A DNA stretch of 36,147 nt from Candidatus Magasanikbacteria bacterium GW2011_GWA2_37_8 (GCA_000992085.1 LBTN01000002.1:1-36147); one strand, 5' to 3'; shown: positions 20,101-29,757, numbered from the stretch's first letter. Notes: generated by a model not told the origin, from the sequence alone. Translations and numbers: made by a program.

Positions 20101-22602
20101 AGCTGTGCCTTCGTAAGTAAAATAATTTTTTTGTTTAGTTGCGTCTGGTTTAATACACGCTCGGAGTGAAGAATAATATTCCACTTGCTCTCCTCCACCA
20201 ACAATTTGGCTCATATTGGTAAAACTACTACAACCTACTTCTTCCAAATCACAGGTACGGGCAGAATTTTGATTAATTTCGTTTGGTGGAATAATATATG
20301 TTAAAGCTTGACCATTAGAATAATTATTAGGCAATTCGCGATAGCCTTCATAACCAACGCAACTTTGGTCGCATTGATCATTCCAAGTATAAGTGGCGCC
20401 ACTAACACTATAAGGAGTAAACCGACCCGGTATTTGTTCGCCAGTAAATTGATTGGTATATAAATCACAATTTACTTCTTCGGCAGTACAAACGCTAGCA
20501 TAATTTTTACACTCTGGTTTGGCATTGGCAGCTAATTTAACTAAATCGGTTGCATTGGTTGGCCAATTAGTTATTCCATCGCCCGGAGTAATATCATAAC
20601 ATTTTAAATAATCTGGAGCTTTACGTAAATTAACAGGCAGATTTGTATCGGCGGCAACTTTAAATGCCGTACAACCAGCCGAATTGTTGCCACAAGCAGT
20701 AGAAACTTTATTATTTAAATTAATACCAGTATTAAGCGAAGCTTGTTGAGCACTAAACCCAGCCGTTAACCACCGGCCATTATTATCTTGAACAAGACTG
20801 TAGGCAGTGCAGCCTACTGTATCGGCGTTGCAATTAGCCGTATCCAAAGTACGATACAAATAACTTACCGACGTACCGTTGGCGCCAACAAATTCTCGGC
20901 AAGTCGCATTTTGTGAATTACAACTGGTAGCATCAAAATTCCAGGAATTTTTACTTTTGGTACAATAACCATAGGCATAACAAGATTTTTCTCCTTCTTC
21001 ATAACCAACACAACTTTGTGTGTCTACACATTCTTCGGCACGTTGACCCATTTCTTTACTGATAGTTTGATTACCATACACAAGCGCATTACAACGCATG
21101 CTGTCAATTCGCAAAATCCAATTTGGATCAATTAGATGGCAATAAGGAAAATTAATCGGATCGGGTATTACTACTCCGCCAGCCCCGTAATGACAACTAT
21201 TAAAACCATTCTTAACTTCATTTAAACTCCATGGATTGTCTGGGTTACTGCGTTCGGCCGCAATTTCAAAACCTAATGGTAAAATTCCGGCTAAAACTAA
21301 TTTTTTGATATTGCTATAACAATAAGCTGTGCCAAAACAATTTTTATCAGCATTCATGGTTTTGTTAACTGGCGAAATCAATTTAAAATTACCATTTAAG
21401 ACACCAGATTTAATTGCATCATTAATTGTAATTGGTTCGTCATAAGTTGCTTGACGCACAGCGGCAGCTAAACTATCCGACATTACACAATTATTTGGGC
21501 CTGGTTCTTCAGGACAATCGGCGAATAAAGCCAAAATATCGTAATCACTCTTACTGTGCACTGGGGCACTTAAAATATCAGCGAACAAAGCTTCGGCGGC
21601 CTGCCTTCCCCCAACTGCTATACTTTCGTATTGAGCTGGGCTAGTACCATCACCATTTTCGAAAAATCCTTGCAATGGCAACATGCCCTTTTCTTTAAAA
21701 TTCTTAAGAGCAGTATTGGCAAAAGTATTTAAAAACATTGATAAAGTAGACGGGATAATTGCTGCATAACCAGAAGAAATAGCCGAATTAACTACTGCCT
21801 GATTCTGCTCTTTAGTATTATTTGGCGACTGTTTTTTCATTTCTTCTTCCATAACTGCTGCTGGAGTTTTGATATCTCCAGAAATCAACCTTGTCGCCGG
21901 CAAAAATCCCTTACCAACTAAATCTTCTTGTTTAACTGCATCTGATTTTGTTTGTACTAAATTATCAATTTTAGACACCGATTCCCAATAGATACCCAAG
22001 TCGTTATCGGTTGGAGACAAAGAAACATTAAATTGATTCTGCAAACCAGCAGCAGTACCGTACTTACTTTTCCAAGCATCACCGCTCCAATTTTTAACAA
22101 ATTGTTGAAAATTACAATTTCTGGCTTCTTGAGCTGGTCCACCTTCATCATAACGCCTTTTTAAACCCAACCTAAAAGCTAAATCAACTTTTACATCGGG
22201 AATTTTACAAAGATTTAAACCAAATGGTTTACCTAAATTATATATTGCTTCGCCAAAAGCTTCGGATGCAACACCGCCGATATAATCTTCAAAATTTTTC
22301 GTACGGGCAAATGGTGATTGTCCCTTACCACCAGAAGCCAAATATACTGCAGTATCATAAGCTACCTTACGCATAAAATACGAAATAGCACGCTGAGCGG
22401 CAATTAAAATAGCCGTTTTCCAATTTTCTTTTACACTATCTGCAATGCGAGCAGCCATACCAGGCACATCTCCCAAAATAGTAGTTGGCCAAGCAGCTTT
22501 GGCTGGTGTAGGATTTAAAAAAGACCCGGCCACACTAGTAAACAAAAATAAAACAATTAATGTTCCTAAACTAAATTTCTTAAAATGTGACAAGGGGGAC
22601 AT
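14194..22602 (-). CDS. Giant (2802 aa) secreted Cys-rich repeat protein with an internal CBM/galactose-binding-like module
   Basis: N-terminal signal peptide (FSLGTLIVLFLFTSVAGSFLNPTPAKA); many C-x(n)-GC-xx-[YF] motifs (VGCTAY, VGCSSF, LGCSAY, IGCTAL, VGCDAY, SGCTEY) and C-GG-x(n)-C-x(n)-DC motifs; a FxLSLESTHAGEHSLGF...WQYFKFNG...IFLDNIRLTQ module. Confidence 0.85.
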   Translation of the reverse strand: MSPLSHFKKFSLGTLIVLFLFTSVAGSFLNPTPAKAAWPTTILGDVPGMAARIADSVKENWKTAILIAAQRAISYFMRKVAYDTAVYLASGGKGQSPFARTKNFEDYIGGVASEAFGEAIYNLGKPFGLNLCKIPDVKVDLAFRLGLKRRYDEGGPAQEARNCNFQQFVKNWSGDAWKSKYGTAAGLQNQFNVSLSPTDNDLGIYWESVSKIDNLVQTKSDAVKQEDLVGKGFLPATRLISGDIKTPAAVMEEEMKKQSPNNTKEQNQAVVNSAISSGYAAIIPSTLSMFLNTFANTALKNFKEKGMLPLQGFFENGDGTSPAQYESIAVGGRQAAEALFADILSAPVHSKSDYDILALFADCPEEPGPNNCVMSDSLAAAVRQATYDEPITINDAIKSGVLNGNFKLISPVNKTMNADKNCFGTAYCYSNIKKLVLAGILPLGFEIAAERSNPDNPWSLNEVKNGFNSCHYGAGGVVIPDPINFPYCHLIDPNWILRIDSMRCNALVYGNQTISKEMGQRAEECVDTQSCVGYEEGEKSCYAYGYCTKSKNSWNFDATSCNSQNATCREFVGANGTSVSYLYRTLDTANCNADTVGCTAYSLVQDNNGRWLTAGFSAQQASLNTGINLNNKVSTACGNNSAGCTAFKVAADTNLPVNLRKAPDYLKCYDITPGDGITNWPTNATDLVKLAANAKPECKNYASVCTAEEVNCDLYTNQFTGEQIPGRFTPYSVSGATYTWNDQCDQSCVGYEGYRELPNNYSNGQALTYIIPPNEINQNSARTCDLEEVGCSSFTNMSQIVGGGEQVEYYSSLRACIKPDATKQKNYFTYEGTANGYQLQSFVLEEDKTGTSDPVSGRIGGPKYVAKDATELATFKDTCNEASYKNKTASLDCRQFNDDKGAIYYRLLANTIVVNENCTPYRLNSPELASAPGATPVCFQNGEYRNGFCYYNGLPGGVQTTAGASKVCRVTSVSCSLYHGNAGNNVKDIISGDDFENSSSTLALAGWSNSGGTFALSLESTHAGEHSLGFAGDNGDLLYKNLALSLGETYNLSFWAKGTGVNMITKFVNGTATTTDVGIISLGDTWQYFKFNGVVLQGTALSTNLVLQLSGNGKIFLDNIRLTQVAKDLPLVKSSLNVGGVCDSNLNDNLPGEALGCSAYKNTKDEWIYLTNFSYLCRESAIGCTALIDTFNTPEPTSRLYNIWLPATKPNGGVKLSITVNSKDYSCDVPVGANGCYVDMFNTSYLAVTADFPQWSTAPRIKEDGVLGNKKAETSPSTYYVPADTTSTSPIYLVADQASNCVNADLGCTLAGLQTKTTNGYEFTTVTIKNTPDLYRSTPGTVATGIMCQSEAVGCDAYSSAGGSYYFKDPVASGQKICDYKTNVVVGGSNMSGWFWRDVGVCDNNRDKNCKIADDCTVGVSTSTCIDAGSQACYPNYIQTGGVYGLWSSGNTSTYQNFVGACAREQSGCTEYIDHNDGDKAYYFLNNGQLNKNEKCNGKISEKDGCILLDQTDQPFKQWDTAASYLASAANHYVLTDPNNVGTNKDANLIVQVKKDRSCGEWLACKTSELVTDPTTGGKKEICIELGLCDEAQPSDQLINQCKHWVNNTTQNNFLDFNKYITRDVSFKAKDFTGYSLFNSYQVEDLQAGKCASGNTAGLGVFDSSGQVCTTIKGEKIVNSTSTPLTQSSCRGYPDAAAPFSNNDPKSNLVGSTKCEPGEDCDCSYTQAVFGTTVGDTINKYFGLGKVLGADGICQGGFDIGSGNKDGKTCQTDYDCRDERSVPSTNGYANTQDGTCLLPKKQSTKRLIGWEGYCLDYNELTNHCDLWYPLDTPVGVNSRYNLNASAGYLPPEGSGKYWCVEAKGNANILPIFSGISSQLYKLTTREWTGFPLTEQWNANDSTKIFGINHPLNPLESNINFSEIVAIGLEPTAYGTFFQKNNEYPSSELLMFVDQKLSGVMNGGNDTSGDGDGYYWSGPAHVLDGGDIALDFAWHEGPGGTVEINYDNLTAVRCERLSVNNLSNEIAFRIIFDHTTGKVRRMSSKICDGGNGAGEMTVKLNFYLKEVCNQIREVIINDDTKPFSISGKPRTDRLWEDSMYKLKSGNTSILDLPFNQYSAPFGSFNRGDAPLTETTKDYLAKYNSSFDKEQAWRKIGYWPIWMNIGSGTPLNCSPNSNGDCGNTYVCDGGVNKNKTCSPWAYQGPMAVPVSTEYPQECREEFTSACETTSVCINPGLKQGTICSTDQDCNSENVVLTNITCKKEQSCIPFNNDNNGDGESGFNRTDLPCVRNSNCIDYVNSVTDQSGEYWATYFWMGQSIEKFNGGIGVPFYMDAFCGSAMFDPTYSNYLTDKKFCRFNDNGFYQFLGWEPLSCNQVSDCISYINNPGDGKCAVGSAKKCVGGPNAGKDCSAGGNDFCTTAAKGTSFCKSGSLEDCKNFVPYKCTNLNQIRGMCVGGINHGNPCSSANDCPSKTYQSNIGEQTVEKGVCVGNPLDTGTVLQKTSYISNDSAGNRRLSELFVKSFGDWIWQIDRYVLTNTAVEKDLAKGSSVAGFAITPKPPRIWAVIHDKTDTTKVSASSIKNTFSINAKSSGNITIGNGVAIMEFYAAADHDQMPITRVMIDWGEPDSTPYQTTGWFKNHKPKCGLTTSEAEDSPFLPMFSCMLTGQNSYSGCRLRFGDSAGACEEGYFSFTHYYVCDKNVMPVCTPAEPKNCFDTALNVCKFKPRVQVMDNWGWCSGGCAKSYSGGSLNNPSISSEGCYESVFVNANNNVDQCSGFNQEKPSQGILQWVKFGGSILVAPISR

Positions 22603-22612
22603 AAAAATTTAA

Positions 22613-23236
22613 TTAATTGGCATTTTCTAAAGTAGAGGTCGTAGCCATAGTTTCTGACACCATCTTCATCAAATCAGCATCAGAAATTTTTTCTAATAGA
22701 GTTGCGTCTACGCCAGAACTAATCAAAAGTTCGCGCACTTGTTTCGGGTCTTGCAATACCTGCATAATGTCTATGGTACCGGCATCTATTTGCACACCCA
22801 TAGTTAGATCAATTGCTGGTGTGCCCGAAGCGGTTTTGTTCATCAATTCGGTTTCGGCAACAGCTAAAGCCTCACAATCTTTACCTTCTCCGCAAACTGG
22901 ATTAGTGCCTTTGTCAATTTCTTGCTTATCGGTTAAACCATCAGAATCTGTGTCGGCCAAATAAGGGCTAGTAGTGTAAACATAAAGCTCATCAAAATCG
23001 GTTAAACCATCTTGATCGGTATCACGAAAACGCAAAGCATCTATTGTATTAACTTCTTCTGACAAGTTATCTGGCACTTTATTATTTAATGCAAATGGCG
23101 CATACATAGTATTACGAATTTGTAATATTCCTAAACCTACTGCAAAAATAGCAAAAAACAACAACAAAATAAACCCAATCTTTTGTTCTTTGGTTATTCC
23201 CGGGGTGATGTTTGACCCTGGTTCTAATTCCACCAT
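22613..23236 (-). CDS. Single-TM protein with thrombospondin type-3-like calcium-binding repeats
   Basis: FRDTDQDGLTDFDELYVYTTSPYLADTDSDGLTDKQEIDKGTNP; TM IGFILLLFFAIFAVGLGILQI. Start taken at MVELEPGSN, not the ORF-track start, which overlaps rsmA. Confidence 0.78.
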   Translation of the reverse strand: MVELEPGSNITPGITKEQKIGFILLLFFAIFAVGLGILQIRNTMYAPFALNNKVPDNLSEEVNTIDALRFRDTDQDGLTDFDELYVYTTSPYLADTDSDGLTDKQEIDKGTNPVCGEGKDCEALAVAETELMNKTASGTPAIDLTMGVQIDAGTIDIMQVLQDPKQVRELLISSGVDATLLEKISDADLMKMVSETMATTSTLENAN

Positions 23237-23283
23237 AAGCGTTTTAAATTTTGTGAATTTTTCTGATAATATTATACCACAGA

Positions 23284-24120
23284 TCAATTGTAAAGATAAG
23301 TGGATAACCTTTGCCAATCTGATACTGATAATTCTTGGGCGCGAGCAGTAGGTTTAAGCCCTAATTCAGTAAAGGCCTGATTTAATTTTTCTTTATTATA
23401 ATACGGTAACAAATTTTTAATGAGCAGCTTTCTTTTTTGGGCGAACCCAGCTCGAACTAGTTTAAAAAAGTCGTTATCACTTATCTTTTTCTTTTCCTGA
23501 TTTTTTACTGTTTTAATTGCAATTACCGCCGAATCTACCTCTGGTGCTGGCCAGAATAAAATTCGTGGTACATTTAATATTACCTCTGCATCAGCATAAT
23601 ATTGTACCGATATTGCCAAAAGCGACATATCCCCTGGTTTGGCACAAATTCTTTCTGCTACTTCTTTTTGCACCATAAATATCATAATTTGCGGTGGATT
23701 TTTAGTCTCCAAAAACATTCGAATAATTGGCGAAGTAATTTGATAAGGAAGATTGGCAATAACTTTGTAATTATCTAATTTGGAAGTTTCTAATTTTGGA
23801 AATTGTTGTAAAACATCTCCCCAAATAATTTCTAAATTTTTTATTTCATTTTCTTCGATTTGCTCTTGCCAATATTTAGTTAATTTTTTTTCAATTTCAA
23901 AACTAATTACTTTTTTTACTTCGGGCGCTAATGCTAAAGTAAGAACACCAAAACCCGGCCCAATTTCTACCACTGTATCGGTTTTTTTTAATTCTCCAGC
24001 CGCCACCATCGCTTCGATTGGCAAGGGATCAACCAAATAATTTTGACCGTAACTTTTACTGGGTTTAATGCCATATTCTTGACAAAGTCTTTGTAATTGT
24101 TTTGGAGGAAGAAAAAGCAT
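23284..24120 (-). CDS. rsmA: 16S rRNA dimethyladenosine transferase (KsgA/RsmA)
   Basis: KPSKSYGQNYLVDP, VVEIGPGFGVLTLALAP SAM motif, VIANLPYQITSPII. Confidence 0.95.
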   Translation of the reverse strand: MLFLPPKQLQRLCQEYGIKPSKSYGQNYLVDPLPIEAMVAAGELKKTDTVVEIGPGFGVLTLALAPEVKKVISFEIEKKLTKYWQEQIEENEIKNLEIIWGDVLQQFPKLETSKLDNYKVIANLPYQITSPIIRMFLETKNPPQIMIFMVQKEVAERICAKPGDMSLLAISVQYYADAEVILNVPRILFWPAPEVDSAVIAIKTVKNQEKKKISDNDFFKLVRAGFAQKRKLLIKNLLPYYNKEKLNQAFTELGLKPTARAQELSVSDWQRLSTYLYN

Positions 24121-24198
24121 GGGAATTAATGAATAGTGAATAAGGAATAAGGAGTAAAGAATAAGGAATAATGCGAGATGGCGTGTAATTTATAAAGC

Positions 24199-25335
24199 TC
24201 AATCTGGGTTTAATCCAGCGGCGGTGTATCGATTCGACGCGTTCCATAACAACCAGCCATCGGCGCCATTATTTTCGGCAGCATCGATTTGGGCACGGAT
24301 TTTTGCAGCGTCATATATTGCCCCCATATTAAACGCTTGTAACCACGGACGAGGTTTAGCGCGAGTATTTAAAAAATAATGAAGACCTTTTTCCATACCA
24401 TTGGCAATAACTACTCCTGGATGTTCGGCAGGGTTGGCAAAGCCCAAATGCCCAGCTGGATAATGCGATGGATACATCATTGGGCAAACATAATCAGTAC
24501 TTGAAACCGCATCGGCCAAACGTTGGCCAATACGCATATCATCGGTGCCTTTTTTCTCCATCACAAAACCAAACATATCAAGCGATATCCAAGCGGGTTC
24601 ATCTTTTAAACCATCACTTAAAAAACGATAAAATTCTCCCATCACTTCATACTTAGGTTTGTCGCCAGTAGTATAAACCACTTGACTCATATTGCCATCG
24701 GATGGAAAACGTACATAATCAAAATTAATTTCATCAAAACCCAAACGAATTGCTTCTTTGGCAATAGCTAAATTATAACCCCACACCCCTTGTTGAGTTG
24801 GGTCTACCCAGGCTAAATTTTTGTTATCTCGCCATACCTCCCCACTTTTACTTTTTATTGCCCACTCTATTTTTTTTTCTGCTAAAAGTGGATCCTGAAA
24901 AACTGTTTGCCTGGCAATAACATAAATACTATTGGCATGTAATTTTTTTATCATCGCAACCACATCACCTAAACGATTACTTTTAAGTTTTAACTTTTTT
25001 ACTAATGGCACTTGGCTATCATACAATACTAAGCCGCTATAATCTTTAATATCAATTACCACCGCATTTAACTCGGTTTTATCAATAAGACCAATAATTT
25101 CATCTAATTTCTTGGCGCTACCAGCAGAATAAGCAGTTAAGTAAACTGCCTTAACGGTTTGGGCCGGCGGTTTGGCACGAGAAGGCTCTATATTAAAAAC
25201 AACATTATTTTCTATTGTACTGGTTGCTTCGATTGCCAATACTGCCGTCTGCCATTCCCAAAAAAAAAATACTGCACTTGCTAAAGAAACAACAATAAGG
25301 ACTAAAAGATTAAAATGCTTATCAAAATAATTCAT
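24199..25335 (-). CDS. Putative glycoside hydrolase (DUF4015-like)
   Basis: VKAVYLTAYSAGSAKKLDEIIGLIDKTELNAVVIDIKDYSG and FDEINFDYVRFPSDG are characteristic of this family. Confidence 0.82.
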   Translation of the reverse strand: MNYFDKHFNLLVLIVVSLASAVFFFWEWQTAVLAIEATSTIENNVVFNIEPSRAKPPAQTVKAVYLTAYSAGSAKKLDEIIGLIDKTELNAVVIDIKDYSGLVLYDSQVPLVKKLKLKSNRLGDVVAMIKKLHANSIYVIARQTVFQDPLLAEKKIEWAIKSKSGEVWRDNKNLAWVDPTQQGVWGYNLAIAKEAIRLGFDEINFDYVRFPSDGNMSQVVYTTGDKPKYEVMGEFYRFLSDGLKDEPAWISLDMFGFVMEKKGTDDMRIGQRLADAVSSTDYVCPMMYPSHYPAGHLGFANPAEHPGVVIANGMEKGLHYFLNTRAKPRPWLQAFNMGAIYDAAKIRAQIDAAENNGADGWLLWNASNRYTAAGLNPD

Positions 25336-25342
25336 AAAAAAA

Positions 25343-25936
25343 TTAAATTTTGATTTCTCCTTGTCTTAAAACTTTTATATTGCCGCCAACCACACTAATA
25401 ATAGTGGTAGGGGGATTTTTTTCTAAAACACCAACATCAATAATTGCATCAGGAAAAAATTCCTTGTCTGTGTACATTTCAATTAATTCGTCCGAATTAT
25501 AAACATCGCCAACATCCGCCAAATTAGCAGAGGTGGCCACAATTGGTTTACCAATCTGTTCGGACAAATATTTTGGTGTTTCGGCGGCAGTAACACGTAT
25601 GGCAACAGTACCATCTTTTGAAACTACCCCCTTTGCCAAATTACTAGGTTTTACCCGACCAACTATTGTTAATGCTCCCGGCCAATATTTTTTTGCCAAC
25701 TCCCCCAGAGTTTCATTCCATTCTAAATAATCTTTAGCCATTTTAATTGTAGGCACAACCACCAATAATGGTTTATCTCTACCCCGCCCCTTAATCTTAA
25801 AAATTTTATCAACCGCTTCTTGATTTGTTGCGTCACAACCAAGACCATAACTTGTTTCGGTTGGAAAAATAATTGCCTTACCTTGATTCAATAATTCAAC
25901 CGCAATATTTTTTTCTACTTTTTTTAGTAAAATCAT
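25343..25936 (-). CDS. L-threonylcarbamoyladenylate synthase (Sua5/YciO/YrdC family)
   Basis: GKAIIFPTETSYGLGCDATNQEAVDKIFKIKGR and PIVATSANLA. Confidence 0.92.
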   Translation of the reverse strand: MILLKKVEKNIAVELLNQGKAIIFPTETSYGLGCDATNQEAVDKIFKIKGRGRDKPLLVVVPTIKMAKDYLEWNETLGELAKKYWPGALTIVGRVKPSNLAKGVVSKDGTVAIRVTAAETPKYLSEQIGKPIVATSANLADVGDVYNSDELIEMYTDKEFFPDAIIDVGVLEKNPPTTIISVVGGNIKVLRQGEIKI

Positions 25937-25959
25937 AAACCAAATAATAAATTACTATA

Positions 25960-26026
25960 TTGCTAAATTGTTAAATTGCTAGCGAGACGAATCGTTCAAC
26001 AGTACAACAATTTAACAGTTTAGCAA
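25960..26026. repeat. AT-rich inverted repeat between prfB and the Sua5/YrdC gene
   Basis: TTGCTAAATTGTTAAATTG (25960-25978) versus CAATTTAACAGTTTAGCAA (26008-26026), one mismatch. Confidence 0.75.
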
Positions 26027-26044
26027 TTTAACAATGCCAAAACA

Positions 26045-27145
26045 CTACTTCTTGATCCATCTCAAATATGCCTCCACAAAATCATCTAAATCACCTTCTA
26101 ATACCCCCTCGTCATCTGTCGTTTCATAATCGGAGCGTAAATCTTTAACCAAATGATATGGATGCAAAACATAAGAACGAATTTGCGCACCCCATTCTGG
26201 AGATTTATATTCACCCCGTAATTTTTGATGTTCGGCTTCTTCTTTTTCTTCTTGAATTTTTTGTAATTTGGATTGTAAAACCCGCATCGCTACATCTTTA
26301 TTTTGTTGTTGCGAACGTTCGTTTTGACACTGTACAGTTGTACCAGTGGGAATATGTACGATACGTACAGCCGAATAAGTGGTATTAACAGATTGTCCAC
26401 CTTTTCCTCCAGACATAAAAGTATCAATACGCAAATCTTTTGGATCGATTTGCACCATTTCTGCTTCTTCCATTTCAGGGATTACTTCTATTAATGCAAA
26501 CGAAGTGTGGCGCATTTTTTCGGCATCAAAAGGCGAAATACGTACTAATCGATGAGTGCCGTGTTCTGATTTTAAATGCCCATAAGCATAATTGCCTTCC
26601 ACTCTAAAAATTACCGACTTTATCCCAGCTTCTTGCCCGCGCGTTTCATCTAATATAGTAATTTTGTAACCTTTTTTTTCGGAATAACGAAATATCATTC
26701 GAGACAACATTTCCGCCCAGTCTTGCGCTTCGGTACCACCACTACCAGCATGAATCGCCAAAATCGCATTATGATCGTCGTATTTCTCGCTCATAAGCGT
26801 GCTAAACTCTAATTCGATAATTTGCTTACTTACTAATTCAAATTGTTTTTCAATTTCTTCACGCATGTTTACTTGACTGTCGGCTTCATCCATTTTTGCC
26901 ATTTCTAATAAACCACCAACTTCTTTTGATAGCTCTTGCCATTTAGATTGTTCGTTTTGCAAATAATTTAAACGTTTACTAACTTTACTCGCTTTTTGTT
27001 GATCCGTCCAAAAATTTGGATTATTCATTTCGGTTTCTAACTTATCTATTTCAGATTTTTTTTCTTGTAAATTTAACATTACTTGTAGATCAACAAGTTT
27101 TTTATTTAATTCTTCTAAATTTTTTACCAATTCATGCATTTCCAT
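26045..27145 (-). CDS. prfB: Peptide chain release factor 2
   Basis: SPF tripeptide (VRISPFDAEKMRHTSFA), GGQ motif (GGKGGQSVNTTYSAVRI), CQNERSQQQNKD. Confidence 0.95.
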   Translation of the reverse strand: MEMHELVKNLEELNKKLVDLQVMLNLQEKKSEIDKLETEMNNPNFWTDQQKASKVSKRLNYLQNEQSKWQELSKEVGGLLEMAKMDEADSQVNMREEIEKQFELVSKQIIELEFSTLMSEKYDDHNAILAIHAGSGGTEAQDWAEMLSRMIFRYSEKKGYKITILDETRGQEAGIKSVIFRVEGNYAYGHLKSEHGTHRLVRISPFDAEKMRHTSFALIEVIPEMEEAEMVQIDPKDLRIDTFMSGGKGGQSVNTTYSAVRIVHIPTGTTVQCQNERSQQQNKDVAMRVLQSKLQKIQEEKEEAEHQKLRGEYKSPEWGAQIRSYVLHPYHLVKDLRSDYETTDDEGVLEGDLDDFVEAYLRWIKK

Positions 27146-27148
27146 AAA

Positions 27149-27640
27149 CTAAAAAACATTTTGAATACCAATAGTAACTAGCAAGGTTAAAAACGCTGAA
27201 ATAAAAATTCCACCCAACACATAAGGCCAAGATTTTTTAAAAGGAATACCAAAAACAAATGCCGCTAACGCACCTGTCCAAGCACCAGTGCCAGGCAAAG
27301 GAATTCCAATAAAAAACATTAAACCAAGCAAGCCCCATTTAGCATAATCTCCAGCAAATTTATCTTGTGCTCGAGCCAACGCCTTAATCCACTTGCTCGC
27401 AAAAAAACCAGACTTGTTTTCAATATATTTATGAAATTTATCAGAAAACAACAAAATAACTACGGTAGGAATAAGATTGCCTATTATTGCTAAAATAACC
27501 GCCTTCCAAATTGGCATATGATAACCCAAAATTGCGACTGGCAAAGCCAAACGCAATTCGCCTACCGGCGTCATAGCCATAAGCAAAGTGGCTAATTCTG
27601 GCGAAAAGCCAGAAAAAAATTGGGTTACAGAATCCAACAT
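27149..27640 (-). CDS. Small multi-drug export protein-like membrane protein (COG2426-like)
   Basis: MTPVGELRLALPVAI, GLMFFIGIPLPGTGAWTGALAAFVFGI. Confidence 0.82.
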   Translation of the reverse strand: MLDSVTQFFSGFSPELATLLMAMTPVGELRLALPVAILGYHMPIWKAVILAIIGNLIPTVVILLFSDKFHKYIENKSGFFASKWIKALARAQDKFAGDYAKWGLLGLMFFIGIPLPGTGAWTGALAAFVFGIPFKKSWPYVLGGIFISAFLTLLVTIGIQNVF

Positions 27641-27699
27641 ATAGCTATTTTCTAGTACAGAACTATTTTATACTAAATTACTGTTAAAATCAACTAATA

Positions 27700-27728
27700 T
27701 TGACAAATTAGCTAAAATAGTGTAGGGT
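27700..27728 (+). promoter_or_regulatory. Sigma70-like promoter TTGACA-N17-TAGGGT with an overlapping dyad
   Basis: TTGACA 27700-27705, spacer 17, TAGGGT 27723-27728; dyad TAGTGT-N7-ACACTA (27718-27736) overlaps the -10. Confidence 0.55.
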
Positions 27729-27760
27729 GGACACTAGATAAACGGCGTTGAGGGACGCCA

Positions 27761-27910
27761 ATGCTTACCGAGCTGGTCGGACATGCCGCGAACAGGGTCG
27801 GGGACGTCTTCCTGCGCAACCCAGTGGGAGCGGCGATTACCCTCGTCGCGCTCACCTTCGTCCTGGCCATCTTTGGACAGGAAGAAGAGGACAGCACCGA
27901 CCCGACCTGA
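27761..27910 (+). CDS. GC-rich small ORF, 49 aa, single predicted TM segment and acidic C-terminus (MLTELVGHAANRVGDVFLRNPVGAAITLVALTFVLAIFGQEEEDSTDPT)
   Basis: Not in the supplied ORF track. GAGG SD-like sequence 7 nt before ATG; 38 of 48 codons counted (excluding start and stop) end in G/C; promoter and terminator flank it. Confidence 0.65.
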   Translation: MLTELVGHAANRVGDVFLRNPVGAAITLVALTFVLAIFGQEEEDSTDPT

Positions 27911-28033
27911 CCCCCCCCGCACTGCCACCCCCCCCACTACCACGGGAATAGGGCTGGCCAATCTCCGTTCGTCAGTTCTGTTCCCTAAAGTTTTTGATAA
28001 TTCGAAAATTTTAGTGAACTGATGAATATTATA

Positions 28034-28064
28034 AAAGACATCCTAAATATAGGATGTCCTTTTA
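28034..28064 (+). terminator. Intrinsic terminator AAAGACATCCTA-AATA-TAGGATGTCCTTTT
   Basis: 9-bp perfect core stem followed by a T-rich tract, downstream of the GC-rich small ORF and convergent with groL. Confidence 0.8.
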
Positions 28065-28088
28065 CTTTATAAACTTTACAAACTCTTT

Positions 28089-29747
<1,659 letters not shown>

Positions 29748-29757
29748 TCAGACAAGT

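Noticed and set aside
23237-23317. N-terminal extension of the TSP3-like ORF
   Set aside because: Overlaps rsmA; the downstream MVELEPG start is a better fit.
24124-24170. GAATAAGGAATAAGGAG purine-rich tandem tract
   Set aside because: Short degenerate low-complexity intergenic tract; no specific function supportable.
27748-27951. 67-aa plus-strand ORF in the second GC-rich island
   Set aside because: Arg/Pro-rich composition typical of a shifted frame; the overlapping 27761-27910 frame has better SD placement and a TM segment.
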